Origin: QWPN01 sp041746715
Lineage (GTDB): Bacteria; Planctomycetota; Planctomycetia; Pirellulales; UBA1268
Direction: 5' to 3'
Assembly: GCA_041746715.1 (NCBI GenBank)
Contig: JBGTGN010000156.1
Span: 1-64,000 of the forward strand
DNA length: 64,000 bases
Below, piece after piece: positions 61,292-64,000 of the stretch; position 1 is the stretch's first letter, and each line of letters starts with the position of its first letter. Position numbers and translations under genes: made by a program. A model generated the notes under the pieces. It was not told the DNA's origin. It saw only the letters and a program-made list of their open reading frames with translations, and ran no database searches.

Positions 61292-62560
61292 ATGCCGCCC
61301 GACTCATCTGTCAAGGAAGTTGTTGACCACTTCTACCGCACCGAATCGCGGCGGGTGTTCGCATCGCTCGTGCGGCTGCTGGGCGACTTTGATCTCGCCG
61401 AAGAGGCGCTGCATGAAGCGTTTGCCGCGGCGGTGGAGCGGTGGCCCGAGACAGGCGCGCCTGAGAATCCACGGGCGTGGCTCGTGTCAACGGGGCGTTT
61501 CAAAGCGATCGATGCCCTCAGGCGGCGGGGACGATTGGATGAGCTTCACCTCGACGTAGCCAGTCGGCTCCAAGCGATTGCCGAGTCGAATGCCATCAAG
61601 GCGAGCGAGCCAATCGAAGACGACCGGCTCCGACTGATCTTCACCTGCTGCCATCCGGCGATCGACCCCAAGGTGCAGGTGCCGCTCACGCTTCGCGAAG
61701 TCTGCGGGCTCTCGACTGAAGAAATTGCCAGTGGCTTTCTGACGGCCCCGGCGGCGATGGCCCAGCGCATCGTTCGGGTCAAGGCGAAGATTCGTGATGC
61801 GGGAATTCCCTTCTCCGTTCCCGCGCCCGACGCCCTTCCCGAGCGGCTCGACGCGGTGCTATCGGTTATCTATCTCGTCTTCAACGAAGGGTACGCCGCT
61901 TCCTCCGGCGGTGTGCTCACCCGCGCGGATCTCTCCGGCGAGGCGATCCGACTGGGGCGACTCGTGGTGGAACTGCTTCCCGATCAGGAGGCCCTTGGTC
62001 TCTTGGCGCTGATGCTGTTGCAGGAGTCCAGGCGGCTCACGCGAGTCGATGCCAATGGAGACATCGTGCTGCTCGAAGACCAGGATCGCTCCCGCTGGAA
62101 CCGTGACCTGATCGACGAGGGGCTTCGCTTGATCTTTCGGGTGATGGGCATGCGACGGTTCGGCGTCTATTCGCTCCAGGCCGCCATCGCCGCTGAACAC
62201 GCTCGAGCACCCACGGCCAGCGCCACCGACTGGCGGCAGATCACGGCCCTCTACGACGCGCTGCTCGAAGCAAGCCCTTCGCCGGTTGTCGAACTCAATC
62301 GTGCCGTGGCCGTGGCGATGCGAGACGATCCCGCCGCTGGACTCGAGATTGTGGACGCGATTCTCGCCCGCGGCGAGTTGGCCCGATATCACCTGGCCCA
62401 CGCGGCGCGGGCCGACCTGCTCCGGCGTCTTGGTCGCGCTTCCGTCGCGCGCGATGCCTACCGAACGGCCCTGTCTCATACCGATCAAGAGCCGGAACGG
62501 AGATTTCTCCTCCGCCGCCTTGCGGAGCTGGAAAATAGCCCAAAAAGCGAGACGATCTGA
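61292..62560 (+). CDS. ECF42-type RNA polymerase sigma factor with TPR-like tail
   Basis: A 422-residue sigma factor. Sigma-2 (HEAFAAAVERWPETGAPENPR-type region, residues 45-70) and sigma-4 (LTLREVCGLSTEEIASGFL) are followed by a 230-residue C-terminal domain containing DEGLRLIF and SPVVELNRAVAV, as in the ECF42 (SigJ-like) group that regulates itself through its tail. The group normally controls adjacent YCII/DGPF genes, and one follows 105 bases downstream. No anti-sigma factor was found. Confidence 0.93.
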   Translation: MPPDSSVKEVVDHFYRTESRRVFASLVRLLGDFDLAEEALHEAFAAAVERWPETGAPENPRAWLVSTGRFKAIDALRRRGRLDELHLDVASRLQAIAESNAIKASEPIEDDRLRLIFTCCHPAIDPKVQVPLTLREVCGLSTEEIASGFLTAPAAMAQRIVRVKAKIRDAGIPFSVPAPDALPERLDAVLSVIYLVFNEGYAASSGGVLTRADLSGEAIRLGRLVVELLPDQEALGLLALMLLQESRRLTRVDANGDIVLLEDQDRSRWNRDLIDEGLRLIFRVMGMRRFGVYSLQAAIAAEHARAPTASATDWRQITALYDALLEASPSPVVELNRAVAVAMRDDPAAGLEIVDAILARGELARYHLAHAARADLLRRLGRASVARDAYRTALSHTDQEPERRFLLRRLAELENSPKSETI

Positions 62561-62665
62561 TTCTTTTGAACCGCGTGTCGATCGAGCCCGATCCCGTTCG
62601 ACTACTTCACGGCACCAAGAATCAGATTAGCCCGACGCATGGCCTTCGGAGGCAGGAGCAACACG

Positions 62666-63577
62666 ATGAAGTTTGTTTGCCTGGGATATCTGGACGAGTC
62701 CCAATGGGAACGCCTCTCGGAAGCAGATGGGCAGAGAATGATGGAAGCATGTTTCGACTACGACGATGAGTTGCGTCGCGGCGGGCATTTTCTCGGCGGC
62801 GAGGCGCTCTCGGCGTCCAAGAGTGCAGTGACGCTGCGATCGAGGAACGGCCAGGTTGAAGTCTCCGACGGTCCCTTCACCGAGACGAAGGAGGTTCTGG
62901 GGGGGATTCTGCTGCTCGAAGCCCGCGATCTCGACCACGCGATTGATCTGATGTCCAAACACCCTGGCGCTCACGTTGGCCCCTGGGAGATTCGCGCGGC
63001 AGACGAACAGATAAACGCCCTGATCGCTGAGCGTGACGCGGCGGCACGGGTTCGCCCGTCGGAGGCGCCTAGGGCGGGCCATTCCATCAGAACGCTTCGC
63101 GACGCCCTCAACTTCAGCTACGAATGGATCAAGCCGCTGGCCGACGACCTGGCAGACGCTGCTATGACCTCGCCGACGCCCGTAGCGGGAAACCATCCGC
63201 TTTGGATCATGGGGCACCTGGCGCTGTCCAGCGCAGATCTCCTCGCGATGGTCACTGACGTCCCAAATCCCCATGGGTGCTGGAAAGCACTTTTCGAGGG
63301 AGGAAGCCAACCGTTGCCGGATCTAGCAACCTACCCCGCGTATGCAGAGGTTATGAAGGCCTATGAGGCCACGCACCAAAACGTGCTCACAGTGCTTGAC
63401 GAGCTGACGGAGTTGCAACTGAATGCTCGGCCCCCCGCGGTCTGGGACGTTCTCCAGGAAGACCCCCAGTTTCAAACCATCGGACAGGTGTTGCTGTTCA
63501 TCGCTCTCCACGAGATGTCGCATCGCGGGCAACTGGCCGATGCCAGGCGGGCCCTTGGGCGAAAGCCCTTTGCGTAG
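62666..63577 (+). CDS. YCII-domain (DGPF) protein fused to a DinB-like domain
   Basis: A 303-residue fusion. Residues 1-120 are a YCII/DGPF domain (MKFVCLGYLDESQWERL, SDGPFTETKEVLGG with DGPF at 68-71). Residues 140-300 are a DinB/YfiT four-helix domain with histidines in AGNHPLWIMGHLA and FIALHEMSHRGQL as the usual metal triad. The DGPF half is the usual target of ECF42. AGGAG lies eight bases before the ATG at 62666. Confidence 0.88.
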   Translation: MKFVCLGYLDESQWERLSEADGQRMMEACFDYDDELRRGGHFLGGEALSASKSAVTLRSRNGQVEVSDGPFTETKEVLGGILLLEARDLDHAIDLMSKHPGAHVGPWEIRAADEQINALIAERDAAARVRPSEAPRAGHSIRTLRDALNFSYEWIKPLADDLADAAMTSPTPVAGNHPLWIMGHLALSSADLLAMVTDVPNPHGCWKALFEGGSQPLPDLATYPAYAEVMKAYEATHQNVLTVLDELTELQLNARPPAVWDVLQEDPQFQTIGQVLLFIALHEMSHRGQLADARRALGRKPFA

Positions 63578-63624
63578 CATCCTCCACCACACACCGTTTC
63601 TATCCCTCAGCAAGGAGATTCCAC

Positions 63625-64000
63625 ATGCACCATGCCACGGTTCACGCCTACCTCTTCTTCAATGGCCGCTGTGAGGAGGCGCTTGAGTTCTACCAATCGG
63701 CTGCGGGTGCCACCGTGGGGATGCTCATGCGGTTCAGCGAGAGCCCAGACCCCACGCCGGAGGGCATGATGCCGCCAGGCTGGGAAAACAAGGTCATGCA
63801 CTGCGACTTCACCATCGGGCAGACGATGGTCCTGGCCTCGGATGGCTGCGACGCCACATCGAAATTTGATGGCTTCCGTCTCGCGCTGACGGTGCCCACC
63901 GAGGCGGATGCCGATCGTGTCTTCGGCGCGCTTGCACACGAGGGCACCGTAGACATGCCGTTGGGCACAACCTTCTGGTCACCTCGCTTCGGCATGCTCA
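63625..64000 (+). CDS. PhnB-like VOC-fold protein, partial
   Basis: Start of a VOC/glyoxalase-like protein, cut at the right edge (125 codons visible). HAYLFFNGRCEEALEFYQSA and GWENKVMHCDFTIGQTMVLA with LTVPTEADADRVFGALA are the PhnB pattern. ATG at 63625 has AAGGAG eight bases upstream. It continues the ECF42-YCII group, a common three-gene set. Confidence 0.9.
   Translation, partial: MHHATVHAYLFFNGRCEEALEFYQSAAGATVGMLMRFSESPDPTPEGMMPPGWENKVMHCDFTIGQTMVLASDGCDATSKFDGFRLALTVPTEADADRVFGALAHEGTVDMPLGTTFWSPRFGML

Overview
The window looks like chromosomal DNA from a GC-rich member of the Planctomycetota, probably Pirellulales-like. Lineage markers are a PEP-CTERM protein, a LEPR-XLL-type exported repeat protein, a DUF6800 protein, a formaldehyde-activating enzyme, very long intergenic leaders and many GTG starts. 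No rRNA, tRNA, transposase, integrase or CRISPR array was seen.

Layout. 1-6.2 kb (minus): a cbb3-type cytochrome oxidase operon in which a diheme lipoprotein and a short CcoP-like stub stand where CcoP would be, followed by a CcoI-type copper pump that leaves the window. 6.4-11.3 kb (plus): a histone-H1-like protein, a Rieske oxygenase, a decayed porin on the opposite strand, and a cytochrome bd-like oxidase subunit fused to cytochrome c with a membrane partner. 11.4-20.3 kb: a stress-type island with a lipoprotein, a lone receiver protein, a PAS hybrid kinase coupled to a DUF2294 gene, a YciF-type ferritin-like protein and a YqjD/YqjE-like membrane operon. Five copies of an apparently undescribed structured RNA are scattered through this island (E1-E5). 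Each has an upstream hairpin, a conserved linker and a GTCGGC-T7-G-T terminator, and four of the five have a plausible promoter. This is the most interesting feature of the window.

20.3-29.7 kb: a PEP-CTERM protein with an FGE-like fold, then haem genes (hemA with a HemX/CcsA-like gene on minus, hemE on plus) flanking a phosphorelay made of a CHASE hybrid kinase, an NtrC-type regulator and an Hpt protein. 29.8-36 kb (plus): a 1148-residue SNF2 ATPase and a PhoB/PhoR-type pair. 36-40.1 kb (minus): csrA, a single-span protein, a beta-CASP metallo-beta-lactamase, a LOG-family protein and a degenerate SDR. 40.4-45.8 kb: two exported proteins, then a PQQ-propeller protein coupled to a Tat-exported TIM-barrel enzyme. 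45.9-54.1 kb: a TPR lipoprotein, a deletion remnant of a second TIM-barrel gene, fae, a DUF2237 gene, miaE, a P-type ATPase with an unusual TPCP motif, a DUF6800 gene and a nucleoside transporter.

54.2-61.2 kb (minus): a sugar-nucleotide and glycan cluster with a GT4-GT2 fusion glycosyltransferase, a methyltransferase, a sulfotransferase-like protein, a LegB-like dehydratase, a nucleotidyltransferase and a 4-reductase. 61.3-64 kb (plus): an ECF42-type sigma factor, a YCII-DinB fusion and a truncated PhnB/VOC protein. All functional names come from motif reading by eye; no database search was run.
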